From the NCBI GenBank assembly GCA_903903365.1, contig CAIUYS010000172.1, forward strand, positions 1 to 15,075: a DNA stretch of 15,075 bases. Direction: 5' to 3'. Position numbers and translations under genes: made by a program. Under the pieces are notes generated by a model that saw only the letters and a list, made by a program, of their open reading frames with translations, had not been told where the DNA came from and made no database searches. Below are positions 6,797-14,994 of this stretch, piece by piece. Each line of letters opens with the position of its first letter. Within the stretch, counting starts at the first letter, position 1. Source of the stretch: an uncultured Methylococcaceae bacterium (GTDB taxonomy: Bacteria; Pseudomonadota; Gammaproteobacteria; Methylococcales; Methylomonadaceae).

Positions 6797-6833
6797 AAAG
6801 AAAAAGCGAGGATCTGTGTCATCACAGATCCTC
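6797..6833 (-). terminator. Intrinsic terminator between rpsA and ihfB
   Basis: A perfect 11-bp stem, GAGGATCTGTG (6833-6823 on the minus strand) and CACAGATCCTC (6818-6808), with a 4-nt loop is followed by GC and TTTTTCTTTTT (6805-6795). It begins 11 bases after the rpsA stop and ends about 14 bases before the ihfB GTG, so the T-tract lies directly before the ihfB Shine-Dalgarno sequence. Confidence 0.92.
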
Positions 6834-6844
6834 TTCTAAAGTCC

Positions 6845-8515
6845 TTATTTTTCCAACTGCTTAAATAAGTCAGCCATAGTTGGCGTACCTACTGATTGCT
6901 GAGAATGTTGGGAATGATCTTTAATAGAATGTGTTTCTTCGTCTTGATCTTTCGCTTTAATTGACAGAGAAATTGACTTGCTTTTCTTGTCTACGCCGAT
7001 AAACTTGGCTTCAAGAGTATCGCCTTCTTTAAGCAATGTGCGTGCATCTTCAACACGGTCACGTTGAATTTCAGAAGCACGTAAATAACCTTCGACATTA
7101 TCCGCTAAAGTAATAACTGCACCTTTAGCATCAACTTCCTTGATAGTTCCTTTTACCAAGCTACCTTTTTCATGGGTTGCCAAAAAGTTTTGGAACGGGT
7201 CTTGTTCAAGTTGTTTGATACCTAACGAAATACGTTCACGTTCGGAGTCAACCGCTAAAATAACAGTTTCCAATTCATCGCCTTTTTTGAACTCGCGAAC
7301 TGATGCTTCGTTGTCATCTGCCCATGAAATATCAGACATGTGAACCAGACCATCAATACCGCCGTCAAGACCAATGAAAATACCAAAATCAGTAATTGAT
7401 TTGATTTTTCCTGATATTTTATCGCCTTTGTTGTGCGTTGCTGCAAACTCATCCCATGGATTGGTTTTGCACTGCTTCATGCCTAAAGAAATACGACGAC
7501 GTTCTTCATCGATTTCCAAAACCATGACTTCAACGTCATCACCTAACTGTACAAGCTTGGATGGGTTAACGTTTTTGTTGGTCCAGTCCATTTCAGAAAC
7601 GTGAACCAAACCTTCAACGCCTTCTTCAATTTCAACAAAACAACCGTAATCAGTTAAATTGTTTACTTTACCAAATACGCGTGTGCCGGCGGGGTAACGA
7701 CGAGCAATGTTTTGCCATGGATCTTCACCCATTTGTTTCATGCCCAAAGATACACGATTTTTGTCTTTGTCGTATTTCAGGACTTTAACTTTAATTTCCT
7801 GACCGATTTCAACACACTCAGACGGATGACGTACACGACGCCATGCCATATCAGTAATATGTAACAGACCATCAATTCCACCCAAATCAATGAATGCGCC
7901 ATAATCAGTCAGATTTTTAACAACACCGGTAACCACTGCGCCTTCTTCCAGTGTTTTCAGTAATTCTTCTCTTTCTGCACTGTATTCTTTTTCTACAACT
8001 GCGCGACGTGACAGAACAACGTTATTACGTTTTTGGTCGATTTTGATAACTTTAAATTCCAGATCACGATTTTCCAGGAAAGTCGTATCTCTGATTGGGC
8101 GAACGTCAACCAATGAACCAGGCAAGAAGGCGCGTAACGCTCCAACCGACACTGTAAATCCACCGCGAACTTTACCGGTAATACGACCGATAATGGTTGC
8201 TTCTTTATCAAAAGCAGTTTCGAGTTCGGACCAGGCTTTGTTTTTCTTCGCTTTATCTCGGGAAAGAAGTGTAGCGCCTAAACCGTCTTCAAATAAATCA
8301 AGTGCAACTTCGACTTCATCGCCAATTGCAACTTCTAATTCGCCATCGTTGTTTAGAAACTGCCATTTAGGAATGACGCCTTCTGATTTAGAATGTGTAC
8401 TGACAATAACCATATCATTTTCGATATCAATTACTGTACCCATCAACATGGCACCAGGACTCATTTTGGTTCTGGTTAAACTTTCTTCGAGTAATGCAGC
8501 AAAGCTTTCGCTCAT
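6845..8515 (-). CDS. rpsA: 30S ribosomal protein S1
   Basis: Binds mRNA at the ribosome and is needed to initiate translation on most structured or weak-SD messages. The start chosen is the ATG at 8515 (MSESFAALLEESL), which matches E. coli S1; 23 upstream in-frame residues are rejected. The product has 556 residues against 557 in E. coli. Six S1/OB domains follow in order: two N-terminal ones that bind the ribosome (around 21-87 and 105-171), then four RNA-binding ones carrying the phrases NLTDYGAFIDLGGIDGLLHITDMAW, NLTDYGCFVEI, SITDFGIFIGLDGG and a divergent sixth. The recurring RISLGMKQ/SLSIKAKD endings are visible. The leader has only GGGA about 8 bases from the ATG plus a hairpin, as in the autoregulated S1 genes of gammaproteobacteria. 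Strong terminators stand on both sides. Confidence 0.97.
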   Translation of the reverse strand: MSESFAALLEESLTRTKMSPGAMLMGTVIDIENDMVIVSTHSKSEGVIPKWQFLNNDGELEVAIGDEVEVALDLFEDGLGATLLSRDKAKKNKAWSELETAFDKEATIIGRITGKVRGGFTVSVGALRAFLPGSLVDVRPIRDTTFLENRDLEFKVIKIDQKRNNVVLSRRAVVEKEYSAEREELLKTLEEGAVVTGVVKNLTDYGAFIDLGGIDGLLHITDMAWRRVRHPSECVEIGQEIKVKVLKYDKDKNRVSLGMKQMGEDPWQNIARRYPAGTRVFGKVNNLTDYGCFVEIEEGVEGLVHVSEMDWTNKNVNPSKLVQLGDDVEVMVLEIDEERRRISLGMKQCKTNPWDEFAATHNKGDKISGKIKSITDFGIFIGLDGGIDGLVHMSDISWADDNEASVREFKKGDELETVILAVDSERERISLGIKQLEQDPFQNFLATHEKGSLVKGTIKEVDAKGAVITLADNVEGYLRASEIQRDRVEDARTLLKEGDTLEAKFIGVDKKSKSISLSIKAKDQDEETHSIKDHSQHSQQSVGTPTMADLFKQLEK

Positions 8516-8525
8516 TTTATTATTT

Positions 8526-8550
8526 CCCAAGTTTGTCGAAACTCGAACAA
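8526..8550 (-). promoter_or_regulatory. Leader hairpin of rpsA
   Basis: The minus strand shows a stem of about nine pairs, GTTTG-T-TCGA and TCGA-CAAAC, with one bulged T and a 3-nt loop, about 11-35 bases before the rpsA ATG. In E. coli the rpsA leader is hairpin-rich, lacks a good Shine-Dalgarno sequence and is repressed by free S1. A like role is inferred. Confidence 0.5.
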
Positions 8551-8570
8551 ACCTTTTCTTTATCAAAGTT

Positions 8571-8600
8571 AAAAAAAACCACACTTACAATTAAGTGAGG
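8571..8600 (-). terminator. Intrinsic terminator between cmk and rpsA
   Basis: On the minus strand CCTCACTTA (8600-8592) pairs with TAAGTGTGG (8587-8579) around a 4-nt loop with one T-T mismatch. Eight T (8578-8571) follow immediately. It begins 14 bases after the cmk stop. It could end the aromatic operon completely or act as an attenuator that lowers rpsA read-through. Confidence 0.85.
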
Positions 8601-8614
8601 CCAGACAAAAACCC

Positions 8615-9271
8615 TTAACGGATTAAATTCAAAACTTCTTCAATCACGGCATCTATCGTCATGTCTGAAGAATCAATATAAAGTGCATCACTTGCCATTG
8701 CTAATGGAGCGGTTTCACGCTCCCTATCGCGGCGATCACGCACGTCTATCTCATTGGTTATTTGTGCAAGGTTAGCATCTATTTCTTTTTCCATCAACTG
8801 TTTATATCTTCTTTCAGCCCTTTTTGCAGCACTGGCCGTTAAAAAAACTTTATTATCAGCATCCGGAAAAACGACAGTCCCCATATCACGGCCATCTGCA
8901 ACCAGTCCAGGCGCCTGCCTGAAATCTCGCTGCTTCTGCAATAATACCCGCCTTACGTCCGGCAGTGCGGCAATCTGTGAAGCGATACTCCCCGTACTTT
9001 CAAACCCTAATTGACTGGTAATGTCCTCGCCATCAAGCTTGACGATTAATTCATCACCACAGTCAAACTCTAACGTCATCGCTTGCGCTACTTTAACAAT
9101 CTCACTGACATTTTCAAAATCAACAGAGGTCTTTTGCAACGCAATAGCCAATGATCGATAAATAGAACCACTGTCCAGATAATTCCAACCCAGTTTTTTT
9201 GCTGCCAATCGACTGACTGTCCCTTTGCCAGCGCCACTCGGGCCATCAATTGTTAAAACAGGGATATGCAT
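8615..9271 (-). CDS. cmk: (d)CMP kinase
   Basis: Transfers phosphate from ATP to CMP or dCMP in cytosolic pyrimidine salvage. It has 218 residues from the ATG at 9271. An adjacent ATG at 9274 overlaps the aroA stop as ATGA and is equally possible; a TTG at 9286 is less likely. GGAG lies 5 bases before the chosen ATG. Motifs: P-loop GPSGAGKGT 10-18, LDSGSIYR 32-39, GRDMGTVVFPDA 127-138, and the lid and nucleotide-binding run RDRRDRERETAPL about 178-190. E. coli Cmk (227 aa) has the same plan. It is tightly coupled to the tyrA-aroA fusion upstream and separated from rpsA by a terminator, whereas cmk and rpsA are neighbours in most gammaproteobacteria. Confidence 0.96.
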   Translation of the reverse strand: MHIPVLTIDGPSGAGKGTVSRLAAKKLGWNYLDSGSIYRSLAIALQKTSVDFENVSEIVKVAQAMTLEFDCGDELIVKLDGEDITSQLGFESTGSIASQIAALPDVRRVLLQKQRDFRQAPGLVADGRDMGTVVFPDADNKVFLTASAAKRAERRYKQLMEKEIDANLAQITNEIDVRDRRDRERETAPLAMASDALYIDSSDMTIDAVIEEVLNLIR

Positions 9272-11466
9272 CATGACTCCGTACAAACCAAAGCCAATCC
9301 CAAACGTTTCACCAAGTCTTTAAACTCGGGAAAAGAGGTATTCACATTAGCGCAATCCAGAATGGTAATGGGCGCATTGGCCCGCAATCCGGCAATCGAA
9401 AAAGACATGGCAATGCGATGATCGCCATGTGATGTCACCACTCCGCCACCTATTGAACCGCCATGAATAATCATGCCATCCGCAGTTGGCTGTGCATCGA
9501 CACCCAATAATTGCAAGCCGTCAGCCATAACCTGAATACGGTCTGATTCCTTAACTCTAAGTTCTTCTGCACCGCTTAAACGGGTTTGCCCTTGCGCACA
9601 GGCGGCGGCAACAAACAATACCGGAAATTCGTCAATTGCCAAGGGTACTAAATGCTCAGGTATATCGATGCCTTTTAAAGGACTGTAAACTACATGCAAA
9701 TCAGCAACCGGTTCACCACCCACGATACGCTCATTAAGCACTTCAATGTTCGCCCCCATCAACCTAAGAATATCGATAACACCGGTGCGGGTAGGATTAA
9801 TACCGACATGCTTTAACAATAAATCAGAACCCGGTGCAATGGAGGCACCGACTAAAAAGAAAGCAGCCGAGGAAATATCGCTGGGCACATCAATATCCGT
9901 CGCCGTCAAATGACCTTCAGCAGTAATACCGGCTTTACTGCCCTGCTTCTTAACCGGGTATGAAAATCCTGACAACATGCGTTCAGTATGGTCACGTGTC
10001 GGCGCAGGCTCGGTAACACTGGTTTCACCTTCGGCATACATGCCTGCCAACAACAAACAGGATTTTACTTGTGCGCTTGCCATGGGCATCACGTAATCGA
10101 TACCCTTCAATTGGCCTGCTTTGCCGGTAATATAGAGCGGTGCCGTGCCTTTTTCCGTGGCTTTTATATCGGCCCCCATCAACGCTAATGGCTCAGTGAC
10201 CCGCTTCATGGGTCTACCGGACAAAGACTTATCGCCAGTCAGTACGGAATTAAATAACTGTCCCGCCAATAATCCGCTCAACAAGCGCATGGAAGTACCC
10301 GAGTTACCCAGATATAACTCATTTTTAGGTGCTTTTAAACCCTGTTTGCCAACGCCATGAATAGTTAAACAACCATTAACCGGCCCTTCAATTTCCACAC
10401 CCATGTCACGAAATGCCTGCAATGTTGCCAGGGCATCTTCGGCTTCAAGAAAGCCTTTAACATGAGTAATGCCATCAGCCAGGGAGCCTAACATAACAGA
10501 ACGATGTGACATTGATTTATCACCCGGCACTCGCGCTTCACCCTGTAACACGCCACCTGGTTGCACTTCAAATGTAATTGATTTTGACATATTTCCTTCA
10601 AACTGATTAAGAAAGCGCTGCCTTGCAGTGTTGGCATACGCAAAAAGGGTTAAAAGCTGCTGGCTATCATCATTTTCAAGCAAGCGTTGTATTTTATCCA
10701 GTTGTTCCCTTGTGCGTTCAAGCAACGGGATTATTTCATTTTTATTGGCCGAACAAATATCCCGCCACATGGTCGGATCGCTGGATGCAATCCTGGTAAA
10801 ATCTCTAAAGCCACCTGCCGCATATTTAAAGATTTCACTTTGCTCATCTTTATGACCCAGCATATCCACTAAAGCAAAAGCCAGAATATGGGGTAAATGA
10901 CTGGTAGCCGCCAACACCGCATCATGATGATTGACATCCATCATTGATACCACAGATCCGCAGCGCTCCCAGAAACCTTGGATTTTATGCAAGGCTTCTG
11001 TCCGGGTATGAGCTAGCGGCGTAATAATGAGGCGTTTGTTCACAAACAAATCAACGACAGAGGCGTCCACACCACTCTGCTCGGCTCCTGCAATGGGATG
11101 CGCAGGCACCAAATTATCAGGCACTGTGCCAAAAACCCGCTGTGCCGCTGAAACCACACTCCCCTTGGTGCTACCTACATCGGTATAAATAGCGTGTTCC
11201 GTCCAAAACGGTTTAAGCAATTCAAAAATGCTTTCAATAGACGCAACCGGCGTAGCTATCACAACACAATCCGCACCGTGCAAAGCTTGCTCTATCTGCA
11301 AATAATAGTCATCAATAACACCCAGCCGTTTTGCCGTCTCCAAATTTTGCAAATCCTCTGGACGGCCATAGCCGACAATGCTTTTGCTTAACCCGTAATG
11401 TCTGGCCGCACGAGCAACTGAACCGCCAATTAAGCCAACACCGACAATACAAAGCCGGTCAAACAT
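9271..11466 (-). CDS. tyrA-aroA: Fused prephenate dehydrogenase (TyrA) and EPSP synthase (AroA)
   Basis: A single 731-residue reading frame with two enzymes. Residues 1 to about 290 are a TyrA/cyclohexadienyl dehydrogenase: NAD(P) motif VGVGLIGGS (8-16), TDVGSTKG (95-102), and PAHPIAGAEQSG with the likely catalytic His123. It oxidises prephenate (perhaps arogenate) toward tyrosine. Residues from about 293 are EPSP synthase: VPGDKSMSHRS with Lys317, LGNSGTSMRL around Gly390, MASAQVKSCLLLAG, RDHTERML, EELRVKESDR, and GDHRIAMSF. It joins shikimate-3-phosphate to PEP. The same fusion is known in Pseudomonas and relatives. The ATG at 11466 overlaps the hisC stop by 8 bp and lacks a clear Shine-Dalgarno sequence, so translation is probably coupled. 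Met293 is preceded by AAGGA and could start AroA alone. Which cofactor and substrate TyrA prefers cannot be told here. Confidence 0.95.
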   Translation of the reverse strand: MFDRLCIVGVGLIGGSVARAARHYGLSKSIVGYGRPEDLQNLETAKRLGVIDDYYLQIEQALHGADCVVIATPVASIESIFELLKPFWTEHAIYTDVGSTKGSVVSAAQRVFGTVPDNLVPAHPIAGAEQSGVDASVVDLFVNKRLIITPLAHTRTEALHKIQGFWERCGSVVSMMDVNHHDAVLAATSHLPHILAFALVDMLGHKDEQSEIFKYAAGGFRDFTRIASSDPTMWRDICSANKNEIIPLLERTREQLDKIQRLLENDDSQQLLTLFAYANTARQRFLNQFEGNMSKSITFEVQPGGVLQGEARVPGDKSMSHRSVMLGSLADGITHVKGFLEAEDALATLQAFRDMGVEIEGPVNGCLTIHGVGKQGLKAPKNELYLGNSGTSMRLLSGLLAGQLFNSVLTGDKSLSGRPMKRVTEPLALMGADIKATEKGTAPLYITGKAGQLKGIDYVMPMASAQVKSCLLLAGMYAEGETSVTEPAPTRDHTERMLSGFSYPVKKQGSKAGITAEGHLTATDIDVPSDISSAAFFLVGASIAPGSDLLLKHVGINPTRTGVIDILRLMGANIEVLNERIVGGEPVADLHVVYSPLKGIDIPEHLVPLAIDEFPVLFVAAACAQGQTRLSGAEELRVKESDRIQVMADGLQLLGVDAQPTADGMIIHGGSIGGGVVTSHGDHRIAMSFSIAGLRANAPITILDCANVNTSFPEFKDLVKRLGLALVCTES

Positions 11467-12571
11467 CAGCCAACGTAGCCGTTAACGCCTGGAGAAACAA
11501 TTGATTTTCTGATGCCGTGCCGATGCTGATACGCAAATGATTAGGCAATTCATAATTACCGACGGGTCTGACAATAACGCCCTTGCGTAGCAAGGCCTCA
11601 TAAACAGGCTGCCCTGCTTGCTTTAAATCGACCAATACAAAATTTCCCGCTGACGGAATCCATTCCAGACCCATATTTTTAAAGCCATCCGTTAATTGTT
11701 TCATCCCTTGCTCATTCACGGCAATAGTCTGTTGCAGATATTCATCATCAGACAATGCCGCTTCTGCTGCGGCCAACGCCAGCATATTATTATTAAAAGG
11801 CTGACGCACCCGATTAAGAATATCGGCAAGCTGTGGGCTGGAGAAACCATAACCGACCCGCAATCCGGCCAGCCCATAAGCTTTGGAAAAAGTTCTTGTA
11901 ATTAATAAATTAGGGAATTTTTTCAACCAATCAATCGAGTTAACCAATTCAACGTGGCTAACAAATTCAAAATAGGCCTCGTCAAGCACACATAAACAGG
12001 TATCAGGCAAAGCACCAATGAAGTGTTCCAAACTCGCTTGACTTAGCAAAGTACCCGTTGGATTATTGGGATTAGCGATAAATACCAAACGTGTTTTTTC
12101 ATTGACTGCCTGGAGCATGGCATCCAAATCGTGACCATAATTCAAGGCCGGAACAACAACCGCAGTCGCGCCTGCTGCTTGCGTTACGATAGGGTAAACA
12201 GCAAAAGCATGTTGTGAAAAAACCACCTCACGCGCCGGCGTTAAAAACGCCCTGGCTACCAGTTCAAGAATTTCATTGGAACCGTTACCCAGCGTTATCT
12301 GGCTCGGATCGAGCCCATATTTCTCAGCTAACGCCTGTTTTAATGCAAAGCCACTACCATCGGGATACAGTGCCAAAGCAGGCAAAATTGCCTGAATGGC
12401 AGCCAGGGCTTTTTTCCCCGGCCCCAAAGGATTTTCATTGGAGGCCAACTTAATAATCCGGGTAAGTCCCAGTTCGCGTTCAAGTTCTTCAATCGGCTTG
12501 CCCGCCTTGTAAGGAATAAGGCGCTGCACACCCGCTGCGGCAAGATTGTAAATGTTATCGGTGTTATTCAT
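11459..12571 (-). CDS. hisC: Histidinol-phosphate / aromatic aminotransferase, HisC family
   Basis: PLP-dependent class I/II aminotransferase of 370 residues. Visible motifs are IKLASNENPLGPGKKAL near residue 40, LGNGSNEILELVARAF, FIANPNNPTGT, DEAYFEF, and the PLP-lysine motif RTFSKAYGLAGLRVGYG with Lys230. In histidine synthesis HisC converts imidazole-acetol phosphate to histidinol phosphate. In this genomic position (between pheA and tyrA) the Pseudomonas homologue HisC2 is thought to transaminate aromatic keto acids such as phenylpyruvate, and that role is likely here too. Only a second his locus elsewhere in the genome would show which. The ATG at 12571 lacks a clear Shine-Dalgarno sequence; 58 bp separate it from pheA. 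The end overlaps tyrA-aroA by 8 bp. Confidence 0.93.
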   Translation of the reverse strand: MNNTDNIYNLAAAGVQRLIPYKAGKPIEELERELGLTRIIKLASNENPLGPGKKALAAIQAILPALALYPDGSGFALKQALAEKYGLDPSQITLGNGSNEILELVARAFLTPAREVVFSQHAFAVYPIVTQAAGATAVVVPALNYGHDLDAMLQAVNEKTRLVFIANPNNPTGTLLSQASLEHFIGALPDTCLCVLDEAYFEFVSHVELVNSIDWLKKFPNLLITRTFSKAYGLAGLRVGYGFSSPQLADILNRVRQPFNNNMLALAAAEAALSDDEYLQQTIAVNEQGMKQLTDGFKNMGLEWIPSAGNFVLVDLKQAGQPVYEALLRKGVIVRPVGNYELPNHLRISIGTASENQLFLQALTATLADV

Positions 12572-12629
12572 GAATTTTAACTAAAAATATTTTACTAGTA
12601 CCGCAGCGAGAATAAATAGTAACAATAGG

Positions 12630-13715
12630 TTATAAAACGGCTTTAGGATAAGACCCCAATAATTTGAACATCTTAACGTTGTCTTTAACCGTTTCTAAAG
12701 CCTGGGCAACTATCTCATCTTCGCCATGCCCTTCTATATCAATAAAGAAAATATAATCCCATAAGCCCTGCCGCGAAGGTCTGGATTCAATATTAACCAT
12801 CCCTATGCCAAATTTTGCGAAAGGCTCAAGGATTTTATGCAATGCGCCCGGCTGATTACCGGTAGAAACAACCAGCGAGGTTTTATCGTTGCCGGTAGGT
12901 GACGGCGATTGTTGGCCAATAATAATAAACCGGGTCGTGTTATTGGGCTCGTCCTCAATACTTGTTTCAATAATCTTTAGATTATAAATTTCAGCGGCAA
13001 CAACACCCGCAATCGCTGCGGTATGTTTATTGATTGTCGCCAGACGTGCCGCCTCGGCATTACTATTAACCGCCGTCAGTTTCGCCTGTGGCAAATGATT
13101 TTCCAACCATTGACGACATTGGGCCAGAGATTGCTGATGCGAAAACACTTCAGTGATTTCAGCAAGATGGGTTACGTTCCCCATCAGGTTTTGATGCACC
13201 CTGATTTCAACTTCACCGCAAACTTTCAGTGGTGAGGTTAAAAACCGATCCAAGGTATGGCTAATAATACCTTCGGTAGAGTTTTCAACGGGAACCACGC
13301 CAAACTCGCAATGACCGCATTCTACCGCATTAAATATCTCGTTTATGGTGGCAACCGGAATGGTTTTAACCGCATGTCCAAAGTGCTTATAGGCCGCTTG
13401 CTGGGTAAATGTACCCTCAGGCCCTAAAAAAGCAATATCCATTGGCTTTTCCAACGCTAAACAAGCCGACATTATCTCTCTAAAAAAACGGGCAGCGGTG
13501 TCATCAGTCAACGGACCTTGATTTAAGTCTATAATTCGCCTTAAAACCAATGCTTCTCTGTCCGGCCGATAAAAAGTACCTTGCTCGCCCTGAGCACTTT
13601 TGGTTTTGGCAACTTCAACCGCACAAGACGCACGCTGATTAATCAATTGCAGAATCTGCTCATCGATTGCATCAATTTTGTCTCTTAAATCAGAAAGGGG
13701 AGTGATTGATGACAT
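12630..13715 (-). CDS. pheA: Bifunctional chorismate mutase / prephenate dehydratase (P-protein)
   Basis: Turns chorismate into prephenate and then phenylpyruvate, the branch to phenylalanine. It has 361 residues from the ATG at 13715 (MSSITPLSDLRDKIDAID). Longer in-frame starts that run into serC are rejected for lack of homology. Chorismate mutase of the AroQ type spans about 5-90 (LRDKIDAIDEQILQLINQRA). The dehydratase spans about 92-270, with AFLGPEGTFTQQAA, GVVPVENSTEGI and catalytic TRF at 261-263. An ACT domain, about 278-360, carries GALH (290-293) and ESRP (310-313), the site where phenylalanine gives feedback inhibition in the family. The gene lies 28 bp after serC and 58 bp before hisC, in one apparent transcript. 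No leader peptide or attenuator is seen before it. Confidence 0.96.
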   Translation of the reverse strand: MSSITPLSDLRDKIDAIDEQILQLINQRASCAVEVAKTKSAQGEQGTFYRPDREALVLRRIIDLNQGPLTDDTAARFFREIMSACLALEKPMDIAFLGPEGTFTQQAAYKHFGHAVKTIPVATINEIFNAVECGHCEFGVVPVENSTEGIISHTLDRFLTSPLKVCGEVEIRVHQNLMGNVTHLAEITEVFSHQQSLAQCRQWLENHLPQAKLTAVNSNAEAARLATINKHTAAIAGVVAAEIYNLKIIETSIEDEPNNTTRFIIIGQQSPSPTGNDKTSLVVSTGNQPGALHKILEPFAKFGIGMVNIESRPSRQGLWDYIFFIDIEGHGEDEIVAQALETVKDNVKMFKLLGSYPKAVL

Positions 13716-13743
13716 TACGCTGCTCTGTGTTGATAGGTTTCGA

Positions 13744-14823
13744 TTAATGGGTACGTTCAAATTCAGCCATAAAATCAATCAAGGCCAAGACACCCGCTTC
13801 CGGCATGGCATTGTAAATACTGGCTCGCATACCACCCACAGAACGATGGCCTTTTAATTCAAACAGTCCATTCGCTTCCGCTGCCGCAAGAAAAGGCTTG
13901 TCCAAGCTTGCGTCGCCCAGAATAAAAGGAACATTCATGCGTGAACGAAACGGAATAGCTACCGGATTTGAATACAAAGTTGATTGATCAATGGCTTGAT
14001 ACAGCTTTGCCGCTTTGGCGATATTAATTTGTTCAATGGCCTCAACACCACCTTGCGCTTTTAACCACTTAAGCACCAAACCCACCAGATACCAACTGTA
14101 GGTTGCCGGCGTATTGAGCATGGATTGGTTTTTTGCCTGCTCGGCATAATTAAATACCGGGGGCGTTGTTTTGCCGGCATGGCCTATTAAATCATCCCTG
14201 ACAATAACCACGGTAACACCGGCAGGCCCCATATTTTTTTGAGTTCCCGCATAAATCAAACCATACTGACTGACATCAATTTTACGCGATAAAATATTGG
14301 ATGACATATCCGACACCAGTGGCAACCCATTGGAATCTGGAGTATTTTGAAATTCTACGCCATGAATGGTTTCATTCGAGGTATAGTGCAGATAAGCCGC
14401 CTGCTCGTCCAAAAGCCAAGTTGATGCCTCGGGAATACTGGTAAATCGGGTATCTTCGGAACTGGCACTCACTACGACATCACAATAATTTTGGGCATCT
14501 TTAATGGCTTTTTCAGACCATGCACCGGTGTTCAGATAACAAGCTTTAGTTTTATCCTTCAAAATATTTTGTGGTATTAATGAAAACTGCGCTGACGCAC
14601 CGCCTTGCAAAAACAACACCTTATAATTTTCGGGAACAGCCATCAGGCTTCTTAAATCACTTTCCAATTCTTCGGCAATAATCGAGAAGTGCTTGCCGCG
14701 ATGACTCATTTCCATCACAGACATTCCACTATCTCGCCATTCCAACAACTCTTGCTGTGCTTGCTGCAATACCGATTCAGGGGATACTGACGGCCCCGCA
14801 CTAAAGTTATAAACTCTGGACAT
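13744..14823 (-). CDS. serC: Phosphoserine aminotransferase
   Basis: PLP enzyme that makes 3-phosphoserine for serine synthesis and 4-phosphohydroxythreonine for vitamin B6 synthesis. It has 359 residues, about the same as E. coli SerC (362). Motifs are YNFSAGPS (5-12), EMSHRGKHF (38-46), LFLQGGASAQF (70-80), LVSDMSSNILSR (169-180), AGTQKNMGPAG with the PLP lysine near 196, and the phosphate-binding HRSVGGMRASIYNA near the C-terminus. The ATG at 14823 is preceded by AAGAGA at about 8 bases. It is the first gene after the terminator of the upstream gene and probably heads the serC-pheA-hisC-tyrA/aroA-cmk operon. A TATAAC box at 14848-14843 is a possible -10, without a good -35. A 12-bp copy of the start region lies 35 bp upstream. 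Confidence 0.97.
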   Translation of the reverse strand: MSRVYNFSAGPSVSPESVLQQAQQELLEWRDSGMSVMEMSHRGKHFSIIAEELESDLRSLMAVPENYKVLFLQGGASAQFSLIPQNILKDKTKACYLNTGAWSEKAIKDAQNYCDVVVSASSEDTRFTSIPEASTWLLDEQAAYLHYTSNETIHGVEFQNTPDSNGLPLVSDMSSNILSRKIDVSQYGLIYAGTQKNMGPAGVTVVIVRDDLIGHAGKTTPPVFNYAEQAKNQSMLNTPATYSWYLVGLVLKWLKAQGGVEAIEQINIAKAAKLYQAIDQSTLYSNPVAIPFRSRMNVPFILGDASLDKPFLAAAEANGLFELKGHRSVGGMRASIYNAMPEAGVLALIDFMAEFERTH

Positions 14824-14918
14824 AATTTTTCTCTTGGTTAAAGTTATAAAATGGACATAATTTAGTCGTTCACGCGTAAGGGCAGCACTTTTTTACCCAC
14901 CATTTACAACTGAAATCC

Positions 14919-14950
14919 TGATAAAAAGATGGGCAGAAAAACACTGCCCA
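14919..14950 (-). terminator. Intrinsic terminator after the gyrA-like gene
   Basis: Minus-strand stem TGGGCAG (14950-14944) and CTGCCCA (14936-14930) with a 7-nt T-rich loop, followed by TCTTTTTAT (14929-14921). It lies 44 bases after the TAA stop of the upstream gene and clears serC for its own promoter. Confidence 0.88.
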
Positions 14951-14994
14951 CACTACTTTTATTCGCGACACTGGATCTTGGCTACGAGTAAATC

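Noticed and set aside
8516..8584. Longer rpsA start at 8584
   Set aside because: It would begin inside the terminator hairpin before rpsA, and the added residues are unlike any S1 N-terminus.
8043..8594. 183-codon open frame on the plus strand opposite rpsA
   Set aside because: It lies antisense to strongly conserved S1 coding sequence, has low-complexity Ser/Pro/Thr-rich content and no recognisable family; a shadow of rpsA codon usage.
13716..13778. Longer pheA start overlapping serC by 35 bp
   Set aside because: MSSITPLSDLRDKID is the normal P-protein start and needs no overlap.
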